From Alphaproteobacteria bacterium PA2 (lineage in GTDB: Bacteria; Pseudomonadota; Alphaproteobacteria; Caulobacterales; Caulobacteraceae): 64,000 bases of DNA. The DNA is taken from the NCBI GenBank assembly GCA_002256425.1, contig NKIZ01000001.1, forward strand, positions 1,447,943 through 1,511,942. Reading direction: 5' to 3'. The translations under genes were made by a program, and so were the position numbers. Shown piece after piece: positions 31,815 to 41,941 of the stretch. Each line of letters starts with the position of its first letter. Positions within the stretch are counted from its first letter, which is position 1. The notes under the pieces were generated by a model that was not told where the DNA came from, made no database searches, and saw nothing but the letters and a program-made list of their open reading frames with translations.

Positions 31815-33701
31815 GTGCGCTTTGACGAACGTTTCATCGACGAGATCAAGTCCCGGCTTCGCCCCTCTGATGTGATCGGGCGGACCGTGAAGCTGCAGAA
31901 GCGTGGCCGCGAATATGTCGGTCTCTCGCCCTTCACCAAGGAGAAGACCCCGTCCTTCTACGTCAATGACGACAAGGGCCAGTTCTTCGACTTCTCGTCG
32001 GGCAAGACCGGGGACCTGATCTCCTTCCTGCAGGAAACCGAGCGGCTATCCTTTGCCGAGGCTGTCGAGAAACTGGCCGGGGAGGCGGGCCTGGCCCTGC
32101 CCGAAGTGGATCCACGGGCGGCCGAGCAGGAAAAGGTCCGTCAGGGCCTGTCCGAGTGGCTGGAAACCGCCGCCCAGTGGTTCAGCGCCGAACTGACCCG
32201 CCCGGTGGGCCGCGACGCCAGGGCCTATCTGGAAGGGCGGGGTCTACCCCAGGGCGAGTGGGCGCGTTTCCGCATCGGCTTTGCACCGTCAGGGCGAACG
32301 GCGCTAAAGGACTATCTGATCGCCAAGGGAGCTCGGCCCCACGAGCTGATCGAGGCGGGCCTGCTGGTGGCGCCCGAGGACGGCGGCGCGCCCTATGACC
32401 GGTTCAGGGACCGTATCATCTTTCCCATTACCGACCAGCGGGGCAGGGTGGTGTCCTTCGGCGGTCGCGCCATGGATCCCAAGGCCCGGGCCAAGTACCT
32501 GAACGGTCCCGAGACGGGTCTCTTCCACAAGGGCCACATGCTCTATGGCCTGGCGGAATCCCGGAAGATCATCGCCGCGGCGCCTTCAGATGCCCAGCCC
32601 ATCCTGGCGGTGGTCGAAGGCTATATGGACGTCATCGCCTGCCAGAGGGCCGGGATCGCCGCCGTGGCGCCCATGGGCACCGCCCTGACTGAAGAACAGA
32701 TGGAGGTCCTCTGGCGCCATCATCCCGAGCCCACCCTGTGTTTCGATGGCGACCGGGCCGGGATTGCAGCGGCCACCCGGGTGATTGACCGGGCCCTGCC
32801 CATCCTCAAGGCCGGCAAGAGTTTCCGCTTCGCCCTGGTCAGCGGCGGCAAGGACCCAGATGAAGTGCTGCGGGAGCAGGGGCCGGCAGCCCTGCGGGCC
32901 CAGCTTTCAGCGACGACGCCCTTTGTGGAGGCCCTGTTCCGCCGGGAGCATGACCTGGAGCCCCTGGATACTCCGGAGCGCAAGGCCGGCTTCAAGGCCC
33001 GCCTGCGCCAGGCCGCCAGCGCCATCGCCGACAAGGACCTTCAGCAGGCCTATCGCGATGATCTGCTGGGCCGGTATGACGCCGCCCTTCCGCGATCGGC
33101 CTCAGCTGGCGGCGGCGCAGCCCGCGAACCCTGGGTTCCCAACCGGCCCGGTCGGGGCGGGCGCTTCGCCAAGGGCAAGGAATGGATCGACCCGGCGCCG
33201 ACCGCCCTTGGCCGGTCAGCGGCCCGAAGGCTGGCCTCTTCGCTGGACCTCATTCCTGCGGCCATGGCCCACTATGTGATCCTTGATCCGGTCGTGCTGG
33301 ATGACCATCTGGAAGAAGATCTGGCGGCCCAGGGCTTCGGAGAACCGGCTTTGATCGAATTGACCAAGGAAATCATTCGTCTGCGACTTCAGTCGGAGCA
33401 TCTTGACACTGCGACCCTCACACGCCATTTGGCATCCTGTGGGTTTAGCACCCTTCTGACAGACATCGACCGGGCCGCTGCGACATCGAGCGCGCCCATC
33501 CTGAAATCGGATGTCTCCCTCGAAGCCGCTAGATCTCAGTGGTCGCAAGCCTTCGCCCGTCTTTCCAGACTGGCGGCGCTCGACGAGGCTATAGCCGCCG
33601 CCAAGGGTCACCTGGGCGAGCCTTCGGCTATGGAAAACCTCGCACGCCTGAAGGGTGAGCGCGACGCACTGAAACGCGCGATTAGAGATTGGACAGAATG
33701 A
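31815..33701 (+). CDS. dnaG: DNA primase DnaG lacking the zinc ligands
   Basis: Replicative primase of 628 residues starting at GTG 31815. The N-terminal domain keeps the CHC2 framework ([21 protein letters not shown]...[13 protein letters not shown]), but the four zinc ligands of E. coli DnaG (C40, H43, C61, C64) are replaced by S38, T41, D59 and S62. The TOPRIM core is intact ([24 protein letters not shown]), and the C-terminal helical region is present for helicase binding. The gene is full length, so this is not decay. rpoD follows, as in the macromolecular synthesis operon, but no rpsU is upstream. Confidence 0.93.
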   Translation: MRFDERFIDEIKSRLRPSDVIGRTVKLQKRGREYVGLSPFTKEKTPSFYVNDDKGQFFDFSSGKTGDLISFLQETERLSFAEAVEKLAGEAGLALPEVDPRAAEQEKVRQGLSEWLETAAQWFSAELTRPVGRDARAYLEGRGLPQGEWARFRIGFAPSGRTALKDYLIAKGARPHELIEAGLLVAPEDGGAPYDRFRDRIIFPITDQRGRVVSFGGRAMDPKARAKYLNGPETGLFHKGHMLYGLAESRKIIAAAPSDAQPILAVVEGYMDVIACQRAGIAAVAPMGTALTEEQMEVLWRHHPEPTLCFDGDRAGIAAATRVIDRALPILKAGKSFRFALVSGGKDPDEVLREQGPAALRAQLSATTPFVEALFRREHDLEPLDTPERKAGFKARLRQAASAIADKDLQQAYRDDLLGRYDAALPRSASAGGGAAREPWVPNRPGRGGRFAKGKEWIDPAPTALGRSAARRLASSLDLIPAAMAHYVILDPVVLDDHLEEDLAAQGFGEPALIELTKEIIRLRLQSEHLDTATLTRHLASCGFSTLLTDIDRAAATSSAPILKSDVSLEAARSQWSQAFARLSRLAALDEAIAAAKGHLGEPSAMENLARLKGERDALKRAIRDWTE

Positions 33702-33710
33702 CGGCCTCGT

Positions 33711-33732
33711 CTGGCGCTTTTTTTTGCGCCGG
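33711..33732. other. inverted repeat with an eight-T loop between dnaG and rpoD
   Basis: CTGGCGC and GCGCCGG flank a run of eight Ts. An intrinsic terminator would have its T tract after the stem, so this is not a standard one; it could act in attenuation between dnaG and rpoD, or be chance. Confidence 0.4.
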
Positions 33733-33798
33733 ACCGGGGCTCTTAACCATTTGCGGCCCGAGCCTTGCATGGGGATCGGATCGAATCCGGAGACGACG

Positions 33799-35763
<1,965 letters not shown>

Positions 35764-35792
35764 GTCCCAGGCAGATCAGAAGATTGACGAGT

Positions 35793-35825
35793 CCCTTCGC
35801 CGAAAGGCGAGGGGGCTTTTCTTTT
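35793..35825 (+). terminator. intrinsic terminator after rpoD
   Basis: CCCTTCGCC-GAAA-GGCGAGGGG forms a nine-pair stem with a stable GAAA tetraloop, followed by CTTTTCTTTT. It sits 29 bases after the rpoD stop and next to the stop of the convergent gene. Confidence 0.85.
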
Positions 35826-35833
35826 GGCGGCCA

Positions 35834-36487
35834 CTAACGCCAGGCGTAGTTGAAACTCACCGAAACCCGCTCGGTCTTCGCGGCATTTGCGACCACCTCG
35901 TGGCGGAGCCAACTCTCCCAGAGGAAGACCGTGCCGGGGGAGGGCTTCAGATAGACGAAGGTCTTCGCCGTCTCGTCGCAGTCGTCAAGGCGCGGCGGGG
36001 AGGCCATCATCATGGGCAATCGGGGGTCTTCCAGCTTCAGCGCGCCGGCGCCGGGCGGAGTTTCCACATAGATGGTGCCGGATATCACACTGTGCGGGTG
36101 GATATGGCCGGAGTGTGCAGCGCCGGGCTTGAGGATATTGACCCACAGGCTGTCCATCTTCAGCTTTCCGCCGCCGAGATCCAGTTGCAGGTCCCTGGCG
36201 AAGGCCGCCACGTGCTTGTCCAGCTTGGCCTTCAGCGCGCCGAAGACACTGGCCCTCTGTGGCAGGTCGTTCAGCGAGGCATAGGAGGTATAGCCGCCAT
36301 AGGCATTAGCCTTGCACCAGGCGCGTCCGGCCTTGTCTTCTGCCGCCAGCATGTCGCAGGCCTCGGCCAGTTCGCCGCGAAAAGCATCAAATCCGCGTTC
36401 CGCAGCGATTGAGGCCTCATAGACCTGGGTGACGAAGAGGGGCCGTGTGACCATGGGCGCGCTGTTTCCGGCAGGGACTGTTGTCAA
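35834..36487 (-). CDS. putative 2OG-Fe(II) oxygenase-like protein (TIGR02466 type)
   Basis: Cytoplasmic protein of 217 residues. The cupin-like metal site is suggested by SGHIHPHSVISGTIYVETP, a later WLRHEV histidine and RVSVSFNYAW with a 2-oxoglutarate-binding type Arg; an alternative start is Met12. This pattern fits the TIGR02466 family of putative 2-oxoglutarate/iron dioxygenases, whose substrates are mostly unknown. It is a single gene convergent with rpoD, and the upstream gene is divergent, so it gives no pathway clue. Confidence 0.7.
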   Translation of the reverse strand: MTTVPAGNSAPMVTRPLFVTQVYEASIAAERGFDAFRGELAEACDMLAAEDKAGRAWCKANAYGGYTSYASLNDLPQRASVFGALKAKLDKHVAAFARDLQLDLGGGKLKMDSLWVNILKPGAAHSGHIHPHSVISGTIYVETPPGAGALKLEDPRLPMMMASPPRLDDCDETAKTFVYLKPSPGTVFLWESWLRHEVVANAAKTERVSVSFNYAWR

Positions 36488-36560
36488 AGCTTCGCTTGTT
36501 TGACCTATCCCCGGTCTCTAGCCTTGATCCAATTCACAGTCCCGGGATTCTTGAGGTTTC

Positions 36561-38198
36561 ATGTCGCGTTCCGCCCTAGCCGCCCTCGGTCTCCTGGCCC
36601 TTTCGATCAGTCCTGTGGCGCAGGCTGAGCCCGTCAAACCCAAGCTGATTGTCGCCATAAGTGTCGACCAGTTCAGCTCGAACCTGTTTGATGATTGGCG
36701 TGGGCAATATGTGGCCGGCCTTGGGCGACTGTCGCAGGGGGTAATCTATACCAGCGGTTATCAGACCCACGCTTCGACCGAGACCTGCCCGGGTCACTCG
36801 ACCCTGCTGACCGGCAAGCACCCCAGCAAGACCGGGATCGTGTCCAATGCCTACCGGGACGAAGCCACCGGCAAACCGGTCTACTGCGTCAATGATCCCA
36901 CTGTTGTTCTTGCCCATGATCCCAAGGCTCAGCCGGTTGGGCCAAAACGCCTGCTGGCGACCACCCTGGGCGACTGGTTGAAGGCGGTCTCGCCGGAAAG
37001 CCGCGTCCTGGCGGTGTCCGCCAAGGATCGCGCCGCCATCACCATGGCCGGACACAAGGCCGACGGCGTCTTCTGGCTGGTGGAAGGCAGGGGGTTCACC
37101 ACCTACATGGCGCCGGGCGCCGATGCGGCCAAGGCCCTCGCCCCCCTGGCGGCCTACAATGCAGAACTGGCGCCGGTCTGGACCAAGAGACCCAGATGGA
37201 CCTATCAGCACGCGGACTGCAGGGCCAAGGCCGCAAACTGGACAGTCAACGGCAAGACCTTCGAGTCCCGCCTGCCGCCCACCGGCTGGGGCGAGTCTGA
37301 TGATCCGGTGGTCATCAAGTCCCAGGTTGTCGCTTCACCCATGGCCGACGAAATGACCGGCGAGGCCGCCCGCCGCCTGATCCGCGCTTACAAGCTGGGC
37401 AAGGGTCCGGCGCCGGACCTGCTGGCCGTCAGCTTCTCGGCCACCGACTTTGTCGGCCATCGCTATGGCACCCGTGGTCCGGAAATGTGCGAGCAGATGC
37501 ATCGGCTGGATGAAACCATCGGCCGCCTGCTTTCCGAAGTGGACCGGTTGAAGGTTCCCTACATGGTCGTGCTCAGCGCCGACCATGGCGGATCTGATTT
37601 CACCGAGCGCCTTCATGACGAGGGTTTCCCCATGGCCAGCCGTGTGACCTCGGCCACGATCATGACCCGGGTCAACGCCATCCTCATGACTGAGTTGGGG
37701 CTGAAGACTGCGCCGCTCAGCGGCTCTGTGGAAGAGTCGGAAATCGTCGGCGTCCCGGACGCTGACAGGGAAAAGGTGGCTGAAGCTGCGGCCCGGATCA
37801 TGTCGGCCCAGCCCGAGATCGCCGGCGCCTACACCCAGAAGGATCTGCTGGCCAGTCCTGTCCGCCAGGGAATTCCCCCAGACGAATTGACCCTGAAGGA
37901 GCGGTTTTCCCTCAGCGTCTTTGCCGGTCGGTCGCCTGATCTTCTGGCGGCGGTCAAGCCTCAGTCCACCCTGTCGCCACCTATTCCTGGGGTGCTTGTG
38001 GCCAGTCATGGCTCACCCTGGGATTATGATCGTCGGGTGCCAATGCTGTTCTGGTGGCCGGGCGTGAAGCCGCAGGCGCGGTTCTTGCCGGTGGAGACTG
38101 TGGATATCGCCCCCACACTGGCGGCGGCCTGGGGGTTGACCCTGCCGGCGGACCTTGATGGCCGGTGTCTGGCCCTGGCGGCCGAGCGGCCCTGTTAG
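36561..38198 (+). CDS. periplasmic alkaline phosphatase superfamily enzyme
   Basis: Product of 545 residues with a signal peptide (residues 1-22, ending PVAQA). Metal-binding and nucleophile motifs of the nucleotide pyrophosphatase/phosphatase branch are present: VAISVDQF, TETCPGHSTLLTGKHPSKTGIV with the nucleophile Thr, SFSATDFVGH and VLSADHGGSD, plus a late SHGSPWDYDRRVPM. This fits PafA-type phosphomonoesterases or phosphodiesterases that release phosphate in the periplasm. The substrate range cannot be told from sequence. The stop overlaps by four bases with the stop of the flagellar-like gene on the other strand. Confidence 0.8.
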   Translation: MSRSALAALGLLALSISPVAQAEPVKPKLIVAISVDQFSSNLFDDWRGQYVAGLGRLSQGVIYTSGYQTHASTETCPGHSTLLTGKHPSKTGIVSNAYRDEATGKPVYCVNDPTVVLAHDPKAQPVGPKRLLATTLGDWLKAVSPESRVLAVSAKDRAAITMAGHKADGVFWLVEGRGFTTYMAPGADAAKALAPLAAYNAELAPVWTKRPRWTYQHADCRAKAANWTVNGKTFESRLPPTGWGESDDPVVIKSQVVASPMADEMTGEAARRLIRAYKLGKGPAPDLLAVSFSATDFVGHRYGTRGPEMCEQMHRLDETIGRLLSEVDRLKVPYMVVLSADHGGSDFTERLHDEGFPMASRVTSATIMTRVNAILMTELGLKTAPLSGSVEESEIVGVPDADREKVAEAAARIMSAQPEIAGAYTQKDLLASPVRQGIPPDELTLKERFSLSVFAGRSPDLLAAVKPQSTLSPPIPGVLVASHGSPWDYDRRVPMLFWWPGVKPQARFLPVETVDIAPTLAAAWGLTLPADLDGRCLALAAERPC

Positions 38199-38416
38199 GC
38201 GAGTATATCCAGCAGGGTTTGCTGCATGTCGTCGGCGGTCTTGAGGACCGCGATATTGGCCTTGAAGGCGGAGGATGCCGAGATCTGCTCCACCGCTTCT
38301 ACGGCCAGATCGATGTTTGCATCCGGACTGCCCCACATGGCCGTCCGCTGGGCCGAGGCTTCAAAACGCTGACTGGCGGCGAAAAGTCCGTACTGGGCGG
38401 TCGCGATGGGGTTCAT
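38195..38416 (-). CDS. miniature flagellar axial (rod/hook)-like protein
   Basis: Only 73 residues. The N-terminal half (NPIATAQYGLFAASQRFEAS) resembles the N-terminal D0 helix of FlgB/C/G/E proteins, and the C-terminal half (AVEAVEQISASSAFKANIAVL then KTADDMQQTLLDI) matches their C-terminal D0 domain, which in rod proteins ends with the KTADEM-LL pattern. The whole middle of a rod or hook protein is missing, yet the frame is clean with its own ATG. No other basal-body genes are adjacent. It may be a minimal structural or regulatory piece of the flagellum; this is inference. Confidence 0.65.
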   Translation of the reverse strand: MNPIATAQYGLFAASQRFEASAQRTAMWGSPDANIDLAVEAVEQISASSAFKANIAVLKTADDMQQTLLDILA

Positions 38417-38560
38417 GATTGGGTCCTCTGACCCTAACCTGCATCGTCCGCAGTAAAGGTTTCCCCAGCGAACATGGTGAATCCTTTGGCGTGTTTCCTC
38501 GATGCGTCAGGCAGAACCCGTGCTAGCGTCTGTGGGTTCTCTGACCTCACGGAGCGTCAC

Positions 38561-38899
38561 ATGAAGACTCTTGCCCTTGTTTTCGCCCTGGCTCTTGCCG
38601 GCGCAGCCTCCGCAGCAACATCGTCCACGCCGACCAGGACCCAGATCTGCCTGGATGTCTCTGGCGCGACCTTGCCGGTGGTCTGCAGCGTACCCAGCAG
38701 TCGGCTGGATAACCGCGAATACTTCTGTTCATGCCCTGACGGGGAGCGTGTGGACGTTGCCATCTGCCCGGCTGGTGTCAAACCACCCGTCGAGAATCTG
38801 GCCCTGGACCGCGCCCGCCGGGCGGCCGTCCGCGACGGCAGCCTGATGGGCGACCGCATTGGCGACCGCCCCATCTGCATGGCGCCCAGAAACCCTTAG
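38561..38899 (+). CDS. small secreted cysteine-rich protein
   Basis: Product of 112 residues from ATG 38561, with a clear signal peptide (MKTLALVFALALAGAASA). The mature region has six cysteines (TQICLD, VVCSV, YFCSCPDG, AICPAG and RPICMA), suggesting disulfide bonds. I recognise no family. An upstream in-frame ATG at 38474 would hide the signal peptide. It is convergent with the serine hydrolase gene, with an imperfect hairpin between the stops. Confidence 0.6.
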   Translation: MKTLALVFALALAGAASAATSSTPTRTQICLDVSGATLPVVCSVPSSRLDNREYFCSCPDGERVDVAICPAGVKPPVENLALDRARRAAVRDGSLMGDRIGDRPICMAPRNP

Positions 38900-38920
38900 G
38901 GAAAGTAATCCCTAGAGGGT
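38892..38920. terminator. possible shared terminator hairpin between convergent genes
   Basis: ACCCTTAGGGA and TCCCTAGAGGGT can pair (about ten pairs with a small internal mismatch) around a six-base loop. Both stop codons lie in or beside it. There is no T tract, so termination is only possible, not shown. Confidence 0.4.
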
Positions 38921-40183
38921 GGCCTTGCCCAGGGCGGCATAGGTCAGCTTCTGGAAAATCGGCAGGGCGGCGCGGCCGCCCATGCGCTGACCCGTGGCCA
39001 GCTGGCTGGCGGCCTCGGGGCTGAGGTCCATGGAATTCTGGATCAGATAGATCATCACCATGTCCTCTTCGGGGTCGGCCTGCCACCAGGTGCCAAAGGC
39101 GCCCGGCCAGCCAAATGAGCCGTTTGAGCCGGCGCCCATCCAGGCCTGCTTTTCAGCATCCGTGATGACTGAAACTCCGAGACCAAAGCCCTGACCCATC
39201 CAGAAGGGAATGCCCATGAAGGGGATTTCCCGCTGGGCCGGGGTCAGGCGGTTGGCGACCATCATGTCGAAGGTGTCGGCCTTGATCAGGCGCACGCCGT
39301 TCAGTTCGCCCTTGCCCAGCATCATCCGTGCAAAGGCCAGATAGTCATCAACCGACGAGATCAGGCCGCCGCCGCCGCCGGTGAAGGAGGGGCGGTGGTC
39401 GTCGTGCGGGAAGGAGACATCGACCATGGCGTCGATCTTCGGGTCGATCTTGTAGAGGCTGGCCATGCGGCTGCGCTTTTCCGGCGGACACCAGAAGTCG
39501 GTATCGACCATGCCCAGGGGCCCGAAGATCCGCTCCTGCAGGAGGTCAGCCAGGGTCTTGCCCTCGATCCGGGCGATCATGAAGCCCAGCAGGTCGGTGG
39601 CGTGGCTGTAGTGGAAACGCTCACCGGGGGGATAGAGCAGGGGCAGTTCCGACAGGCGCTTGATCCAGATGTCTGGACCGTGCGGATTGGCCAGGGGCGA
39701 ACCCAGGGCCTTCTCGTAGGCATGGGCGATGGGGCCGACGGATGTGAAGCCATAGGCCAGGCCCGAACGGTGGGTCATCAGGTCTTCGACCGTGATGTCT
39801 CGCGGGGAGTCATAGACGTCGTCCACGGCGCCCAACGCGTCCTTCATCACCTTCATGCCCGAAAACTCCGGCAGCCATTTGGTGACGGGATCGTCCAGCT
39901 TCAGCTTGCCTTCCTCCATCAGCATCAGGGTGGCGATGGAGGTGACCGGCTTGGTCATGGAAGCGATGCGGAACAGGGTGTCCCTGGTCATGGGCGCCTT
40001 GGTGGCCACATCGCGACAGCCCAGGGTGTTCAGCTGGACCACTTCGCCCTTGCGCCAGATCATGGTGACGAAGCCGGAAAGGTCGCCAGCATCCACGACA
40101 CCCTGCAGGGCGCCCGGGATGCGGCTCAACATGGCCTCGTCAAAGGCTGCGCCGCCGCTCTTGGTCACTTGATCGCCATCCAT
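38912..40183 (-). CDS. beta-lactamase/esterase-fold serine hydrolase (class C-like)
   Basis: Product of 423 residues from ATG 40183. The nucleophile motif S75-M-T-K78 and the Tyr motif YSH (FHYSHATDLLG) are present, with a late Gly-rich strand (WMGAGSNGSFGWPG) in place of KTG. This pattern is typical of family VIII esterases and DD-peptidase-like proteins rather than true cephalosporinases. No signal peptide is seen, so it is probably cytoplasmic. An in-frame start further upstream (40273) exists, but the extra residues are basic and unlike the family. Confidence 0.8.
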   Translation of the reverse strand: MDGDQVTKSGGAAFDEAMLSRIPGALQGVVDAGDLSGFVTMIWRKGEVVQLNTLGCRDVATKAPMTRDTLFRIASMTKPVTSIATLMLMEEGKLKLDDPVTKWLPEFSGMKVMKDALGAVDDVYDSPRDITVEDLMTHRSGLAYGFTSVGPIAHAYEKALGSPLANPHGPDIWIKRLSELPLLYPPGERFHYSHATDLLGFMIARIEGKTLADLLQERIFGPLGMVDTDFWCPPEKRSRMASLYKIDPKIDAMVDVSFPHDDHRPSFTGGGGGLISSVDDYLAFARMMLGKGELNGVRLIKADTFDMMVANRLTPAQREIPFMGIPFWMGQGFGLGVSVITDAEKQAWMGAGSNGSFGWPGAFGTWWQADPEEDMVMIYLIQNSMDLSPEAASQLATGQRMGGRAALPIFQKLTYAALGKATL

Positions 40184-40319
40184 GGCTGACTCCCTTTGTC
40201 GTTCCGGACCTGAGCCGGGTGTTCGATCGTCATTGCGCCGGTTGACGTGGGGCGCGTCAAGGCTTCGATCCACGGCGAGTCTGGTCTAGTCTGCCCGCAG
40301 AGTGAAGTGTGAGGTTCCA

Positions 40320-40778
40320 ATGATCCGTCGGGTGGCGTCCATCCTGGCCTGTGTCGCGGCCCTGTCCGCCTGCGCGCCCCCCCTGCCAAAGGGTGTCTCG
40401 GCTTCGGACCTCGAAGCCGCGCTCGACGACAAGGTGGGCGACCTCAACACCTGCGTGCTGATCGCAAAGGCCGGCAGCGGAGACCTGGTTTATCGCTACG
40501 GCACCCATGTGGCCTGTGGCACGGCCTGGCCAACCTGCCTGGGGACCAGCCTGACAACGGCCGACGCCCAATTGGCTCCGGTCTCCAGATCACGATCAGC
40601 CTCGAACCTCAGCTGCCTTACCAAGCCGGACGGATCCAGATCGGTGGCCTGGGCGACCGGCGCCGTCGAGGGTCATGCGGATCTGGTGTTTGTAGCCGTG
40701 ATGGAGGGGACCACGACCCCGCCTGGCATGGTTGTGGCCGAACATCTGGCCAGCGCCTTCAGGTCGGCGGGCTTCTGA
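40320..40778 (+). CDS. predicted lipoprotein of unknown function
   Basis: Product of 152 residues from ATG 40320, with a signal sequence and lipobox (VAALSAC, lipid on Cys19 or so). The mature part has further cysteines (LNTCVL, HVACGTAWPTC, NLSCLT) and a predicted alpha/beta pattern. The family is not recognised. It is divergent from the serine hydrolase and convergent with the SIMPL gene. Confidence 0.6.
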   Translation: MIRRVASILACVAALSACAPPLPKGVSASDLEAALDDKVGDLNTCVLIAKAGSGDLVYRYGTHVACGTAWPTCLGTSLTTADAQLAPVSRSRSASNLSCLTKPDGSRSVAWATGAVEGHADLVFVAVMEGTTTPPGMVVAEHLASAFRSAGF

Positions 40779-40799
40779 GGAAACCCGCCGCCGTCTTCG

Positions 40800-41534
40800 C
40801 TACTTGTTGAGCTCGTAGACCGCTGAAACGTCGATCCTCAGGCTCAGTTCTCCGCCGGCGACAGGGCTGCCAGCATCCTTTTCCATGCGCGCCATGGCCA
40901 TCATCGGCATGGGCTGAGGCGCCTGGTACCCGCCGCTTTCGCTGAGGGACACCAGCCGGGCGACCTTGTAGCCGCTGGCGTTGGCGTAAAGGTTGGCCTT
41001 GGCCAGCAGGGCCTTGACCGCCTTCTGGCGGGCAGCGTCTTCAGCGGCGCTGGGATCGCTGACGCCAAAGCTGATGCCATTCACCTGATTGACCCCGGCC
41101 TTGACCGTGGCGTCCACAGCCTGGCCAAGCTTCTTCAGGTCGTGGACGATGATGGTCACGGTATTCGTCGCCTGATAGCCGCGCAGCTTTGGCGACTGGT
41201 TGGCCTCATAGTCATACTGGGCGTTCAGGCTGAGGTTGGAGGTCTGGATGTCCTTGGCGGCGACGCCGGCGGCGGTCAGGGCGGTCATCACCCGGTTCAT
41301 CTGGGCGGCATTGGCGGTCAGGGCCTGGGCTGCGGTCGGTGCGTCAGTATTGACGCCCAGACTTATGCTGGCCATGTCCGGGGCAATTCTGGTTTCGCCA
41401 TAGGCGGACAGGTTCAGGGTCGTAGCGTGAAACAAGGTGTCTCCGGCTGAAGGGGATTGGGCGAAGGCCGCCGGGGTGACCCAGGCGGTGGCCAGAAGCG
41501 CGCCCATCAGGGTGGCGGCGGCGAAGGTCTTCAT
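40800..41534 (-). CDS. periplasmic SIMPL (DUF541) domain protein
   Basis: Product of 244 residues with a signal peptide ending PAAFA. The SIMPL fold is indicated by NLSAYGETRIAPDMASISLGV, the helix with AAGVAAKDIQTSNLSLNAQYDY, and ISFGVSDPSAAEDAARQKAVKALLAKA. Members of this family (for example E. coli YggE and BP26 of Brucella) form periplasmic or outer-membrane oligomers and have been linked to stress tolerance. It is a stand-alone gene followed upstream by about 160 bases of non-coding DNA before the tRNA gene, in which I see nothing notable. Confidence 0.82.
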   Translation of the reverse strand: MKTFAAATLMGALLATAWVTPAAFAQSPSAGDTLFHATTLNLSAYGETRIAPDMASISLGVNTDAPTAAQALTANAAQMNRVMTALTAAGVAAKDIQTSNLSLNAQYDYEANQSPKLRGYQATNTVTIIVHDLKKLGQAVDATVKAGVNQVNGISFGVSDPSAAEDAARQKAVKALLAKANLYANASGYKVARLVSLSESGGYQAPQPMPMMAMARMEKDAGSPVAGGELSLRIDVSAVYELNK

Positions 41535-41697
41535 TTGGCGTCTCCTTGGTCTGATCGTGCCGCAAAGGCTGGTCTGATCCTGCGGCGATCGTAAGGCGAA
41601 GCCGCAGTCTCGGGAACAGGTCTGACAGGTCGAATATGAACCTAGGCTTTAAGCGGCGTGCAGCCCGTGCTAACCGGCTCTTCCGCTTCGCTGAAAC

Positions 41698-41773
41698 GGG
41701 CCTGTAGCTCAATGGTTAGAGCCGACCGCTCATAACGGTCTGGTTGTAGGTTCGAGTCCTACCGGGCCCACCA
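41698..41773 (+). tRNA. tRNA with CAT anticodon, probably tRNA-Ile2 (lysidine-modified)
   Basis: A full 76-base cloverleaf including the encoded CCA. The acceptor stem is GGGCCTG/CGGGCCC (with one T-G pair), the anticodon stem GACCG/CGGTC holds loop CTCATAA with anticodon CAT, and the T arm is TAGG-TTCGAGT-CCTA with TTCGA. The short D loop (TCAATGGTTAGAG) is like E. coli tRNA-Ile2, so I favour isoleucine (AUA codons) over elongator methionine. Initiator tRNA is excluded because position 1 pairs with position 72. Confidence 0.85.
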
Positions 41774-41799
41774 GCGTGCGAAGTTGTATTTGACCCTCG

Positions 41800-41814
41800 G
41801 TTGAAAGTTTCAAC
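41800..41814. promoter_or_regulatory. perfect 15-base palindrome, possible operator
   Basis: GTTGAAA-G-TTTCAAC is a perfect inverted repeat with a one-base centre, between the tRNA and the pentapeptide-repeat gene. It is too tight for a hairpin, so a dimeric protein binding site is the likeliest role, if any. Confidence 0.4.
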
Positions 41815-41842
41815 TCCCGAATGGTGTCAAAGTGTCGCATGC

Positions 41843-41857
41843 TTAACGGTGTATTTA
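41843..41857. promoter_or_regulatory. CtrA-box-like site before the pentapeptide-repeat gene
   Basis: TTAA-CGGTGTA-TTTA has the exact N7 spacing and one mismatch to TTAA-N7-TTAA. It lies 84 bases before ATG 41942. Confidence 0.35.
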
Positions 41858-41941
41858 CCGGAATACCGCGTTCTGGGTGCGCCAAAACGTCGCGGGTCTG
41901 CATCTCCCGATTGTGCCTGGCCAGGAAAGCGGGAGAGCCAA

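Noticed and set aside
41698..41773. tRNA as an integration site for a genomic island
   Set aside because: No integrase, no second copy of the tRNA 3' end and no change of gene style were noticed on either side.
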